DNA of 64,000 nt from Gavia stellata (taxonomy: Eukaryota; Chordata; Aves; Gaviiformes; Gaviidae): contig NC_082596.1 in assembly GCF_030936135.1 (NCBI RefSeq), forward strand, positions 98,006,449 through 98,070,448. Direction: 5' to 3'. Position 1 is the stretch's first letter; each line of letters starts with the position of its first letter. Shown piece after piece: positions 35,561 to 45,800 of the stretch. Below the pieces are notes generated by a model that was given only the letters and a program-made list of their open reading frames with translations, had not been told where the DNA came from and ran no database searches. Both the position numbers and the translations under genes were made by a program.

Positions 35561-38500
35561 AGATTTCATGAGAGAGCCACTCTCTCCCGTTCATTTCAAT
35601 GGTGATGATTCAGGCCTGGATACCAGAAATCGCTGACTTTTACCGTGTTCCTTCGGGCATGCCAGGGGAGGACCCGTTCTGAATGACGGCAGGCACGGGG
35701 CAAGGCAGAAGAGGAAGGGGAAGCCATAAAGCCTCATTTCAAGAAGGAAGTCTCCAGCTTTGAAAAAGCCACCAAATACCTTTGGCTTTTAGGAGGGAGA
35801 GAATTAAAAAACCATCTCATTGTTCCTTTGTTATAAGAAAACCAGTGCTGCAAGTTTCCGATCCCCTGAAGCACTTGACAGCATACTTTCCTCGCCCTGT
35901 GTGGATGGGGACCCGAGGGACCCCAGGGATGGACTGGCCTCCCTGCTCTGACCAGGAGACGTTGCTGCCTTCCTGAGGACGACAACGCTCACCTTCTTCT
36001 CTACGGACATTATACAGGTTCAATACTCGCCTGGATTGAAGAAAGAACCTCCAGAAAGAACCAAAAATAATGGGTTTACTATTGCAGCTAAAGGAGAATT
36101 TGCAAAGAGCCAGCAGCCTAGAAACTGGACTGGACTGAATTTACTCTTTGTGCAAATAAAGAACACATGGTTGACCATTATTGATTTAATGAAGCAAGGG
36201 CACAGAGCAGGCAATGCAGGCCAGACTTCAACACGATCGCATCAGTACAGTTGACAAATCTAAAGCCTGAGATTTAACAGCGCTGCAGTCTTAAAGAGCA
36301 TGATTTTAAGGGAGTAATAGCTGTGCAGAGGCACGCCAATGTCTGAAAGCAAACTGCACTAACCCTGCTTGTGCTACTGGCGTAGACCTAACTAATGTTT
36401 TTTCTCACTGTTTTTTTTTTTTTTCTCAATGCATAAAAAAGGAAGACTTGTTGACTTGCATTTATTTGTTCAGATTAAAAATAATCACAGTACCAACCCA
36501 GAGCTCCAAATGCATGTGCCAAATTCAAAATTGAAGTGGAAACAAATGAGGAAGTCTGCCTAGGATGGCAGGATTGGACTTCAGGCTGGCAGGGACCTCA
36601 GTAGGTAATGCAATAAATAGCCTGCCTCAGTACCTTTCCCTTCAATAGCCTAGCAGGGGAAAGAGAAGGGTGGCATTTCAGCGTGTCCAGGAAGCTAACA
36701 AATCCGGTTTCGGACAGATCATCCGAAAAGTGCAAGTGTCTGTACTGGGTATCATAAAAAAGTGTATGTGTAAAGACCAGCTGCAGGACACAAGCCTGCA
36801 TTAGAAGAGAGCACTCTCCAGAAGCAATTAGCTGGGTTCATCTATTCCCAGGAAACAGATACTCCTGGGATTTGGCATCTTCTTAGTGCACACAGGACAT
36901 GGGCTTGTTGCAACAGGTAGACAGACATTCCTGCCTACCCTGCCTGAATCACTGAGCCTTTGTTAAACAGCAGCAGGTTTTCCGTTGTGAAATGTAACTG
37001 ATTTGCAGTACCCTGCAAGGCTATTCAAATCTGCAGTATTTAATGTATCTGACATTTAAAAATTATTCATGCAATGGATACCTTTTCCTTTAAAACCTAT
37101 TCCATCACTGTATCCATTAAGGCTTCTTGCAAGTTGCGTTGAAGTCCCGGCTGCTTTCAGAGAGAGGACACTTGAGGATAGGGCGACTGACTCCAGCACA
37201 GAGCAGTCTTGCACTACATTCCCATATAAAAGGGGGTTTCTACGAGACGGAACCCTTTCAAAACCCACACTGCATGGGCAGGCTTAGAAAAGTTTGGAAA
37301 TCACATGTGCTCGTTTTCACGCACTCCTGCATGACTAATAGAGTGATGATTCTCTGCTATTTTCATCCTAAAGTAACATCTCAGCTGCCCTACAAGTAAT
37401 GTGCAATGTTCTATTGCTAAAATAACAATCACTTCGGCAGTGTATTACAGCTATTTGCACAGCACTTAACAAGTGTGATATTACACAAACTACTCCTTAG
37501 GCTCAAAAACATTTTTCAGAATTAAGAATTTCTGTACGACTCATTCACCCTGTTATTTTTTTTTCCCCAGAAAAGTGCCAGTATGAGAATCCCCTTCTCC
37601 ATGGGTCTACTTAAATATTTCAGCAACCATGGATTTGCTAAGGTGGCTTAGTAAGCTTTAGCTGCTTCTGCCCAGTCCATTGCATTTGTCCAGGGTCCCT
37701 GGATGCCTGGCAGGAGCCCAGGCAGAGCAGCAAACGGCCGAGGCACAGGTACAGAAAGCTAAATTTATTGTGGGCAGTAATCCTGCCTCCTGTGCAGATC
37801 CCATACCTGGTGTTGTGCTGTAGGTATGTCTCCGGTATGTCTGATTTGCTGAAGGCATCTCAGGGATTTCAGCCGCAGGTGCGTAGCATGCGACACATCT
37901 GATGACTCCGTGCCTGCATGTGTGCTGCCTGGTGCATACGCCCGTGTTTCTGTCGGGAGGGAATGACTGATGTGAGCTTTAAGCGGGTATTACACCTTCA
38001 CAGGGCGTGGTTGTACCCATGCAGCCGTGCACCCATTCCTTCCTTTCATTAAGGGATCCTATGTCCATCTTTGCTAACAGGTTCTCTACCTGCTTTCTCA
38101 CCTTATTGAAGTGTGACTGGTAGGAGCTTATGAAAGCCAGCTAGCCCAAAATTGTGTCTACCAGCTGAGTGCCCCATTTCAGGTGCCTAGCTGCTCTCAA
38201 GCACCCCAAAAATGCAGACCCAACAGAGAACATTGTGCTTGTTTTCCCCGAGCCTCATTTCTCCACTTGTGATGTGGGAATACATACTTTTATCTTCCTT
38301 CATAGGATGTCCATATTGTTGAAGCGTGGAAAACGTACTTATTTAGGTCCTTCTCCATGCCTTAGCAAACAGAGCAACAATGCCTTCAGAAGTATCTTGT
38401 TAGTCATGTCATTTCTTGAAGCCTTGCTGGCTTTCTTTCAGCCCATCCACACTTGGCATACACATCTTCTAAAGAAAGGCTCTGGAAACCAGGAAAGAAT

Positions 38501-39600
38501 AAACTCAGAAAATGTACTGATTAGGCTCAGAGAGTCCACGTACAGGCACAATTCCCATTGACCAGAACGAAGAACAGCTGAATGTATTCTGAACCCTTTG
38601 CTAGCACATGTGGTCTTCTTTTCTCTAGTTCTCTCCGTTGCCCTTTGGACCATTTAATACTACCAATGTTAAAGCAGTTCCTGCCTTTAGATCCCAGAGC
38701 AAGAACTTCTGTGGGTTGTCTCAGTGGAAATGCATTCAAAGAGACACTAAACTGAAGAGCATGGCTCTTTGCAAGAACAAATTCTTGTTGGCCTGAGAAA
38801 CGGCCAGTTGTGTGGCATTAGATGTAGAAAAGGACTTGAGCAACTCCGCTCACACATCCTTTCTCGTGCTGCATACTAAAGCTGTGGATGAGTCAGTACG
38901 GCTGAGTGGGAGAACCAGACAGGTCTGAATCACCACTTTTTTGTCGTCTCCGAAGCGCTATTATTTCCATGCAAATAATTTCAGTCTCAGAGCCATAAAG
39001 GAAGCCCAGTAGTGGTGATCGCAAACCTCATACCCCAGAAGGAGCCAAGTGGTTAATGAAAATTCGCAACTGCTTCATGTTTGAAGACGCTGATTTATAT
39101 AATGGGAAATTAGCTAATTAATCTTAAAATCCTGGAACTTGAGAAGTATTTGGAGAGACAGTAAGCTCCATTTCAGGATTTCACTGAAGCTATGTATTAT
39201 TCAGCTCTTTCCCTTGTTGTTCAGACTGATGTATGAGAGGTTTGAGAAACGCAGCTGTGAAGTCTGACAGGATAAATGTTAAGAAAGTCTGAAAAAGTCC
39301 AGATTTTCTTTTAAGTACAGAGAAGTAAGAAAGAAACAGCGTGGGATCCTAGTACTCTATCAGGCGGATCTTCATCTTTCTGTTGAGTGCAGCGGGCTCT
39401 AGATAGAAACCTCTGCAATATGTGGGAAGACACCTTCACACATTTGGAAAGTAACTTGAGGACTTTTATCCGCTAAGTGTTGTTTGTAACTGGAAGACCA
39501 CCAACTTTCTGTGTTTTACTTACGCCAACAGATAACAAGTATTTGCACGTCATGTATGCTTAACTGATCCTTTTATATCTCTTACATATCCTTTTATATC
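35561..39600. other. Intergenic region, no gene recognised
   Basis: Single-copy-looking sequence. A homeodomain-type TAATTA word lies near 39115-39120 in a short AT-rich patch. No exon or mobile element is supported. Confidence 0.45.
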
Positions 39601-39619
39601 TAGTACTTTCAATTTACTG

Positions 39620-39712
39620 GATACTTTAATAATAATAATAAAACTAAATACAAAGCTAAATAAAAGTTAAATGAAAATAGTTAAATAAAAAGTAAAAAAA
39701 ATCAAGGATTTC
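39620..39712. repeat. A-rich low-complexity tract
   Basis: The tract is (AAT)n followed by degenerate AAATAAAA-like units. It is simple sequence with no coding potential. Confidence 0.75.
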
Positions 39713-41550
39713 TGACTTTTGCAATCTCAACATTTATTTAAGAAGAAGCCAATACAGTTCTCAGAAAGAACTTCATACAATATATGAAATCCAACTGAGA
39801 AGAGAGTTTCAAATCTATTCAAACAACCGTATCAGAATTCTGTAGAAGAGCTATTAAGTTAGGATTTCTCACATAAAGTTACACCTATATGTACATTGTA
39901 CGATATAATGGCCCGGAGCTGCAAAACTCAACTGAAATATGTAGAAAGAGCGAAATTGTGACTGCAACACTTTTATTAGTTTCCTGCTGGTTGCTTTCAT
40001 TTAGAGAATTTAGAAACAGAAAAAGGATGTATGAGACTTTTATGTTTTTTTTCTATGTGCAACTTTATGCTAATAAATTATTTCAGGCTAAGAAAAACAT
40101 CAAGAAAGAACAAAATGAATGTCTCTGTGAGAGAAATCTGTGTGTGTGTGTCTTCCTTGAAGGAAGCTTTGTCAACCTGAAGAACAAAATGCAAGCTCTC
40201 TTGACAGGGCCGGCAGGCTTAGAAGTGGAAAGATCTACACAGAACACCGGAGGCTTCATAGTTAAATACACACAGCCCAGGGAACCTCAGTCCTGGTTAG
40301 ACACGTCTTCAAAGCAAAAGCACTTTGCTGCCGCCTTAACCTTTTTTGCTTTGCACAAAAAATCTTGCCCAGATTTGATAGTACTTCAAGTCAGGAGTAA
40401 CTGGAAGCACTAGTGATGTGGATTTGAGCACCGATTCTGTTTTCGCTCGTGTTTGCGGTCGCCTACATCACGGTGAGGACATGGCCTGCATTAGTGAAAG
40501 GCTGCTGTCCTTCATCGGCTTCCCTCAGTCCATCTGGGTGCTCACAAGGACTGGCAAGCGTAGCATGGTGGCCCTATTTCACACAATTGAGAAAGAATCG
40601 CACCCTACTCCAGTACAAACGGTATGGGGTATGTCCCCAAAAGTCCCTGCAACAAATGAGGGGGAATGCAGCACCGCTGCAGATGCAGTAATTCAGATTT
40701 GGCGTTGTAATGTGTTCAGAGGTTGACTTGGCTACTGGACAGCTTGGAGCTAGGCGCCATTTGCTCAACTTAACTCTGCAAAGCTATGTTAACCTTACTG
40801 GGGAAAAAAAATACATTGTAAAAAGTAAAGCAAGGAAAAATTCTCTCTAGGAAAACAATGGACTTAGCAGAGTGTAATAATGTCATTCCCTAGTCCTTAA
40901 TTCCCATTTCATATGCCTTACTGAAAATTTCTCAAAAAAATGACCTTACATAGATCTTCATAAAGTGGCTTGTGCCTACTAAAATAATAGAAACTGTATA
41001 ATTACTAAATATGCACACAGCATCTATTTCTCTTTGACCTTCACATATTTACCCTTTCCCTGTAACCTGGCTATTTTCTTGGGGTTTATTATTATGCGCA
41101 GACAAGCAACTAAGACAAGAAAGATATTCCAAATTGCTCATCCTGGGAACACCCTGTATAAACAGGTTTGAACGTCTGATGGAGAGCCCCAACGCAATCT
41201 TTGTAGTTTAAAGAAAGGTAATACCCCTGTGGTTATTTGACAAATGGATCTGGATTATGTTTCAAATGTTAGAAGCCAAAGAGTATCCATCTCCTTTGCT
41301 TCAGCGCTAATAGTGCATGGAAAGCAAAACATGTTTAACTTGCGGCCATCCTTTCAGCGTCTGTGCTTTTTCTAATAAAGAAGTGTTTGCTGTGAGATGG
41401 TGGCAGGAAAAAAAAAAGACCCCACCTTTTTACAGAATATGGGAAAGGAGTGCTGGCTTCCAAGCCTGGTTTTTTGAACACTGGTGGATTACGTTTACAA
41501 CATTGTCCCCGGCACATTTCCAGGAGTCCCATACAGGAAAGGTTTGCAAT
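39713..41550. other. Intergenic region upstream of the GFOD1 CpG island
   Basis: AT-rich sequence with a + frame of 174 codons from 39889 to 40413. That frame has no recognisable domain and includes a (TG)n-encoded run. I do not support a gene here. Confidence 0.45.
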
Positions 41551-41648
41551 TTCTTTTATCTTTTCTTTCCTTTTCCCTTTCCTCTCCCCTTTCCTTTCTT
41601 CTCATTCCTTCCTTCCTTCCTTTCCTTCCTTACACTTCTTTTCTCCTA
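41551..41648 (+). repeat. (TTCC)n / CT-rich microsatellite
   Basis: A polypyrimidine run with repeated TTCC and CCTTT units sits just upstream of the GFOD1 CpG island. Confidence 0.85.
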
Positions 41649-42094
41649 GGAACTGGTAAAAAAGACATGTGGAAAAACATCCTTATTCTTATCCTTCAGT
41701 TGGAATCAGGAAGTTCCATAATCTATTTTTTTTTAAGAGTGAGACGGACAGCAGTGCAACCGTGCGGCACTCACCGGCGTACCCTACTTTCAGAGCAGCT
41801 GACCTGTGCGCAGAGCCGGGGCGGAGGTTCACCTCCGTGAGAACGAGCTCTGCACAGATCCGTGCGGGGCCGAAGGGCGCTGCGGTCCTTGGCCGCTCCT
41901 GGGCCCACCTGGCAGCCCCCGGCTCGGTGGGAGCACGGCTCTGGAGGCCCATCCTTCAGCTTGGCCAGGGGCAAAGGTGGGAAGAACAGGAGCTGGCAAC
42001 GAGGCACCGCAGCGGTGCTGGAGGGTTTGATCTTCCGCAGTGCCGGATTCCACTGGCCAGTCCCTCCAACGGGGACCAACGTCACCAGTAAAGC

Positions 42095-42124
42095 CGAAGA
42101 GACACGAAGAGACACGAAGAGACA
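42095..42124 (+). repeat. 10-bp tandem repeat, three perfect copies
   Basis: CGAAGAGACA is repeated three times without a mismatch in the upstream part of the CpG island. Confidence 0.95.
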
Positions 42125-42290
42125 TGACGTTTGTGCGAACGAGCGACTGCCTGGCACGGGACGGGTGGTGGGGACCTTGGCTGGGCATCCCGGCCGGCCC
42201 GGCGTGCGGGGCGCTCCCCGGGGCACGAGCCAGGGTGCGAGGCTGCGCACGGCGGGTGCTGGGGTTCAGGGCAGCTCCCCTCGTGCTTCA

Positions 42291-42348
42291 GGCCACCAAA
42301 TTTCTGGAGAACTGTCACAGGCCACCAAATTTCTGGAGAACTGCCACA
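42291..42348 (+). repeat. 29-bp tandem duplication
   Basis: Two adjacent 29-base units beginning GGCCACCAAATTTCTGG differ at a single position (GTCACA versus GCCACA). They lie about 450 bases upstream of the predicted GFOD1 core promoter. Confidence 0.95.
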
Positions 42349-42730
42349 GGAGGAGACGGACCGAAGGCCAACAGATGTGACCAGCTCTTGCCAGTTTGCC
42401 GCTGTGACTCTCCCAGCCCTCCTGTGCCTTTGCCGGCCGTGACCCCCACGGCGGCCCATCACCACGGCCCCTCCGCGGCCCTCCCGTGGGGGACGACGCG
42501 GGTGGCCTCCCGTGCCCGGCGGCGCGGGGGGAGGGACCCCGAAAGCCAGCCGCCAGGCGGACGGGAAACCCCCGCGGGGCCTGAGAGCGCACCTACGGGG
42601 CGAGGGCTGCCGCGGGAGCCCGCCGCCCGCCCCTAACCCGGGGTACACCGGGCTGCCGGCGGCGGGGCGGGCGAGGCGGCGCCCGCCGGCTCCCAGGGGG
42701 CGCCCCGCAGCGCTGCACCGCCCGCCCGTG

Positions 42731-42870
42731 CCGGGGCCGGGGCGGGGCCGGGGCGGGCGGCGGCCAATGGTGCGGCGGGGGCGGGGCGGGCGGTGCAGGA
42801 ACACCCGGGAGGTGAGAGCGAGGCCCCGCCCTCCCCGCGGCGAGCGGGCGCCCGCGGCGAAGATGGCAGG
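42731..42870 (+). promoter_or_regulatory. GFOD1: GFOD1 core promoter
   Basis: Tandem GC boxes (GGGGCGGGG type) occupy 42731-42760 and 42775-42793. A CCAAT box lies between them at 42764-42768, and an AAGATGGC word matching the YY1 downstream-of-TSS motif lies at 42860-42867. No TATA box is present. This arrangement places transcription start at about 42800-42860. A GAG|GTGAGA word near 42811 could act as a donor if an upstream start is used. Confidence 0.6.
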
Positions 42871-43271
42871 GGAGCGGCGCTGAGCTCCGCGCCGCCGTCG
42901 TTTCCCCCCCCCCCCCCTTCCCCCGCCCCCCCCGCACTTGTTGGCCGCCTCCGCCGGGGGAGGGCGGTTATCCCTGCCCGCCCCGCGTCCGTTAAGGGAG
43001 GGCAGCGCCGGCACCTCGGCGGAGGCGTGTGTGATGGTGCGGGCATGGCGGGGCAGCCGGCGGCTGCGGCGCTGCTGAGGCGGGGGGCGGCTGGTCCCGG
43101 TCCCGGCGGCGGCGGCGGCAGCAGCCAGCGGGGGCTGCCTCCCTCTCCCGCCCGCCCGGCGGCCGCCTCCCCCCGCCCCAGCCGGCGCTGAGGGAAGCAG
43201 GGAGCGCCTCGCCGTGCCGTGCCGTTGCCGCCCGCCCGCCTCGCCTCGCCCCCCGCCGCCTCGCCGCCGCC
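42850..43271 (+). other. GFOD1: GFOD1 5' leader with two upstream ATGs
   Basis: Between the predicted start region and the GFOD1 ATG there are ATGs at 43034 (14-codon ORF ending at TGA 43076-43078) and 43045 (48 codons, ending TGA 43189-43191). The second has a favourable context (GGCATGG). Both are out of frame with GFOD1, and both terminate before its start codon. They matter only if the leader is transcribed as predicted and not spliced. Confidence 0.5.
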
Positions 43272-43524
43272 ATGCTGCCCGGGGTGGGGGTGTTCGGCAC
43301 CGGCCTGACGGCGCGGGTGATCGTGCCGCTGCTGAAGGCGGAGGGCTTCGCCGTGAAGGCGCTGTGGGGCCGCACGCCCGAGGAGGCGGAGGAGCTGGCC
43401 AAGGAGATGAGCGTCCCCTTCTACACCAGCCGCATCGACGAGGTGCTGCTGCACCAGGACGTCGACTTGGTCTGCGTCAACTTGCCGCCGCCGCTCACCC
43501 GGCAGGTCGCCGTCAAGACCCTGG
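43272..43524 (+). CDS. GFOD1: GFOD1, first coding exon (5' part of gene)
   Basis: The ATG at 43272 follows GCCGCC. The frame gives 84 codons plus one base before a strong donor, CTGG|GTGAGT, at 43524/43525. The protein starts [16 protein letters not shown] and contains [32 protein letters not shown] and [16 protein letters not shown]. These match the N-terminus of glucose-fructose oxidoreductase domain-containing 1 (about 390 residues), whose remainder in human is encoded by one further large exon. This part is the Rossmann-fold NAD(P)-binding half of the Gfo/Idh/MocA family, with nucleotide-binding motif GTGLTA (residues 9-14, GxGxxA pattern). The enzymatic substrate is not established. The second exon lies beyond the window. 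GFOD2 is a paralogue, but the wording fits GFOD1 better. Confidence 0.93.
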
Positions 43525-45460
43525 GTGAGTGGGGGCGGCGGGGGCGACCCCGCTCCGGGCTCGGGCTGCGCGCTCGCCTCGGGCTGAATGAAACGAAACC
43601 CCACCTCCGCGCGGAGTTTTGCCTCTGCTTCGCTTCCCCCCCCCCCCGCTTCCCCGTTCATGTGGAGAGGGGCTGGCCGAGCGGCGGCTGCCCGGCGCTC
43701 CCCGCTGTAGCAGGCCGAGGGGCGGCGGGGGATGGCGCTGCGGCAGCCCGCTGCGATATCCCGCATCCCCGGCCCCCGTCGGTGCGGTCCCCGGCAGCAG
43801 GCGCCCGCCCCGCCGGGATGCTCGGGCAAGCCGGGGCAGGGCCGGGCCTGCCCCCCAGCCCACGCAGCGGCGGGGGGAGCGGCCGGGGGGGGAGCAGGTG
43901 TCATCCGCGTCGCGGTAAACCGGAGAAAGTCACGGTGAAAAGGAGAAAACAAGCATCCTGCCCGCGTTTGCCAGGCGGTTTCTATCCGCGCCTGGCAGGG
44001 GAGCGGGGAGCTGAGCATCGCTCCCGGGTTGGGGGGCACCCGCGCTGCTCGGGGGGCTGGGGGGTGCCGGCGCTGCCCCGGGCCGCCAGCGGCAAACCGG
44101 AGAGGGAGGTGGGAAAGGGTGACAGCAGAGGAAACGTCTTCACACCCGAGGCTTAATTAAGATCACGTACAAAGGGAAGGAGGGACTGAGAAACCAGGCA
44201 TGCACAGTCGTAAGCTTCTCTGGTTTCAGGCGTGCAAAAATGGGCTGCATCTTGCTTTCTCTAAGTGGGCTCTGCTCTTTCAGCTTCCCCATCTCGGGTC
44301 CTTAAGCACTTGTTTTCCGATGGTTTTAAGTGGCAGTACCCTCCGGAGTGAGAAAGCCTTAATCTGTCCCTACAAATATAGGTGGGAAAGGGTAAAAGTG
44401 AGGGGAAAATGCTGTGAGTCATCTTTGTTGCAGAGCGCGTTGAGGTTAACAAGTCAGGGAGGCTGGTTTGGCTCTGGGGCTGCAGCTATGTAGGCTGATT
44501 GCTATCGCTTTCGGCCTCATAAATGTGTGGGGCACGTCGTAGTGTTACATTGCTACTGGCGTACTCGTTAGAATTAGTTACCATTCAAACACTGCTAATA
44601 TCGCAGCCAGCTAGTGTTTTCAACCTTTAAGCGATTAAGGGAATGAAGGCAGCACCTGAAAAACCTTAAGTGTAGTGTAGGCATTTGTCTGGAAACCTTG
44701 CTCAGTGCTTTCTGTACTTGGAAATGCTTGTCTTTGAGTCAGAGAATTTGTTTGTCAATATATTACAATACATTTTTGACTTCTTCCTCAACATACAACG
44801 CTTGCACCAGAAGCCTGACTTGCTTGTCAAAATGATGCGTGAATGGATTTGTAATGTAGAAATACATAACCCGCAAAACATAAATGAAAAACGGTATCAG
44901 GGTAATGAGGTTTCATGTTTGACACACATGAATTTGGTGACAATTGTGTCAGTTTTCCTGTGACACACTTTCCTGCAGGTGTTGCTCTTGGAAGTGCCCC
45001 GGCTTGCCTGGGCTCCTGGAGGCAGAGTCCCCTGAGGTTTCAGGCAGACACCAGGCATCTGGTGCAAGAACAAAATTTCTGAAAAAAACAAAGAAACACA
45101 ATTGGTATGATTTTTCCGGAGGGCTTAAAGTAACATTATGTTTTGGCCCTCTCTGAGTATTTGCAGCCAAAGAAGGGAGGGGGGCAGGAATCTGTTCCTG
45201 AACATGTGCTGAATTTATGAATGATGCTGAGAATTGATGTAGCTGAGATGTTACTGATAACTTGCTGATGCAATCTGCTAGCAACAGACTGGAATAAAAA
45301 AAAAAAAGGTGTTTTCTCCCTATTGATTGGTACTGTTTCATTCCCAGCTCCCTTTCACCTCTAAGTAATTTGGTTTCCTCACATTCCCCAATGCATGTTG
45401 CAGTGGTAGTAAAATGTGGGCGAAAATGTATGGAATGGTTCATTAAGCGTAGGGATTAAA

Positions 45461-45499
45461 CATGTTATGAGGTGATAATGTGCAACATGTCATAACATG
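45461..45499. repeat. 10-bp perfect inverted repeat
   Basis: CATGTTATGA at 45461-45470 and TCATAACATG at 45490-45499 are exact reverse complements with a 19-base spacer. No known element is assigned. Confidence 0.75.
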
Positions 45500-45697
45500 G
45501 TTTTTTTAGTGTGTTACTTAAAGGATTATTATTTACAGAAATGTCTCTTGGACTATAAGTAACTCTTCCCCCAGTTATTTCAGAGTTAAACTTTTACAGT
45601 TTGGGTTGTTTGGTTTCTGTTTTTTATAATTCAGGCATTGGATCTGTAACAATGAAAATTCTTGCATGTTCATACAGGTGCAAACACGGAGCTAGAG

Positions 45698-45800
45698 CAG
45701 CGGTTCCCAAACTACTGAGAGGAATACCTCCCTGCTCCTTCTTCCTCCCAGGCAGCTCCTTCTCCTGGTCCTGCTTGTGCTTCGTGGCTTGGGAGCTGCT
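45698..45800 (+). mobile_element. hAT-like DNA transposon end (relic)
   Basis: CAGCGGTTCCCAAACTACTG at 45698-45717 resembles the terminal inverted repeat of hAT/Charlie-type elements, whose consensus begins CAGTGGTTCCCAAAC. A matching right end is not clear, so the extent is a guess and the element may be truncated. Confidence 0.3.

Larger units (their letters stand above)
41750..44120 (+). promoter_or_regulatory. GFOD1: GFOD1 CpG island
   Basis: About 2.4 kb of very GC- and CpG-rich DNA begins about 100 bases after the CT microsatellite and runs past the first coding exon into intron 1. It spans the promoter, 5' leader and exon 1. The upstream half carries tandem repeats (42095-42124 and 42291-42348). 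Island length suggests a broad, possibly bidirectional promoter, although no divergent gene is recognised. Confidence 0.85.

Noticed and set aside
37430-37446. CACTTCGGCAG word resembling U6 snRNA
   Set aside because: The match is too short, and the surrounding U6 sequence is missing.
39889-40413. 174-codon + strand frame starting MYIVRYNGPELQ
   Set aside because: It includes a (TG)n-encoded segment, has no domain, and lies in AT-rich intergenic DNA without a promoter.
42633-44039. 468-codon open frame antisense to GFOD1 exon 1
   Set aside because: It runs across the CpG island, where stop codons are rare. Its Pro/Arg/Gly/Ala composition is a GC artefact, and it overlaps a well-supported exon on the other strand.
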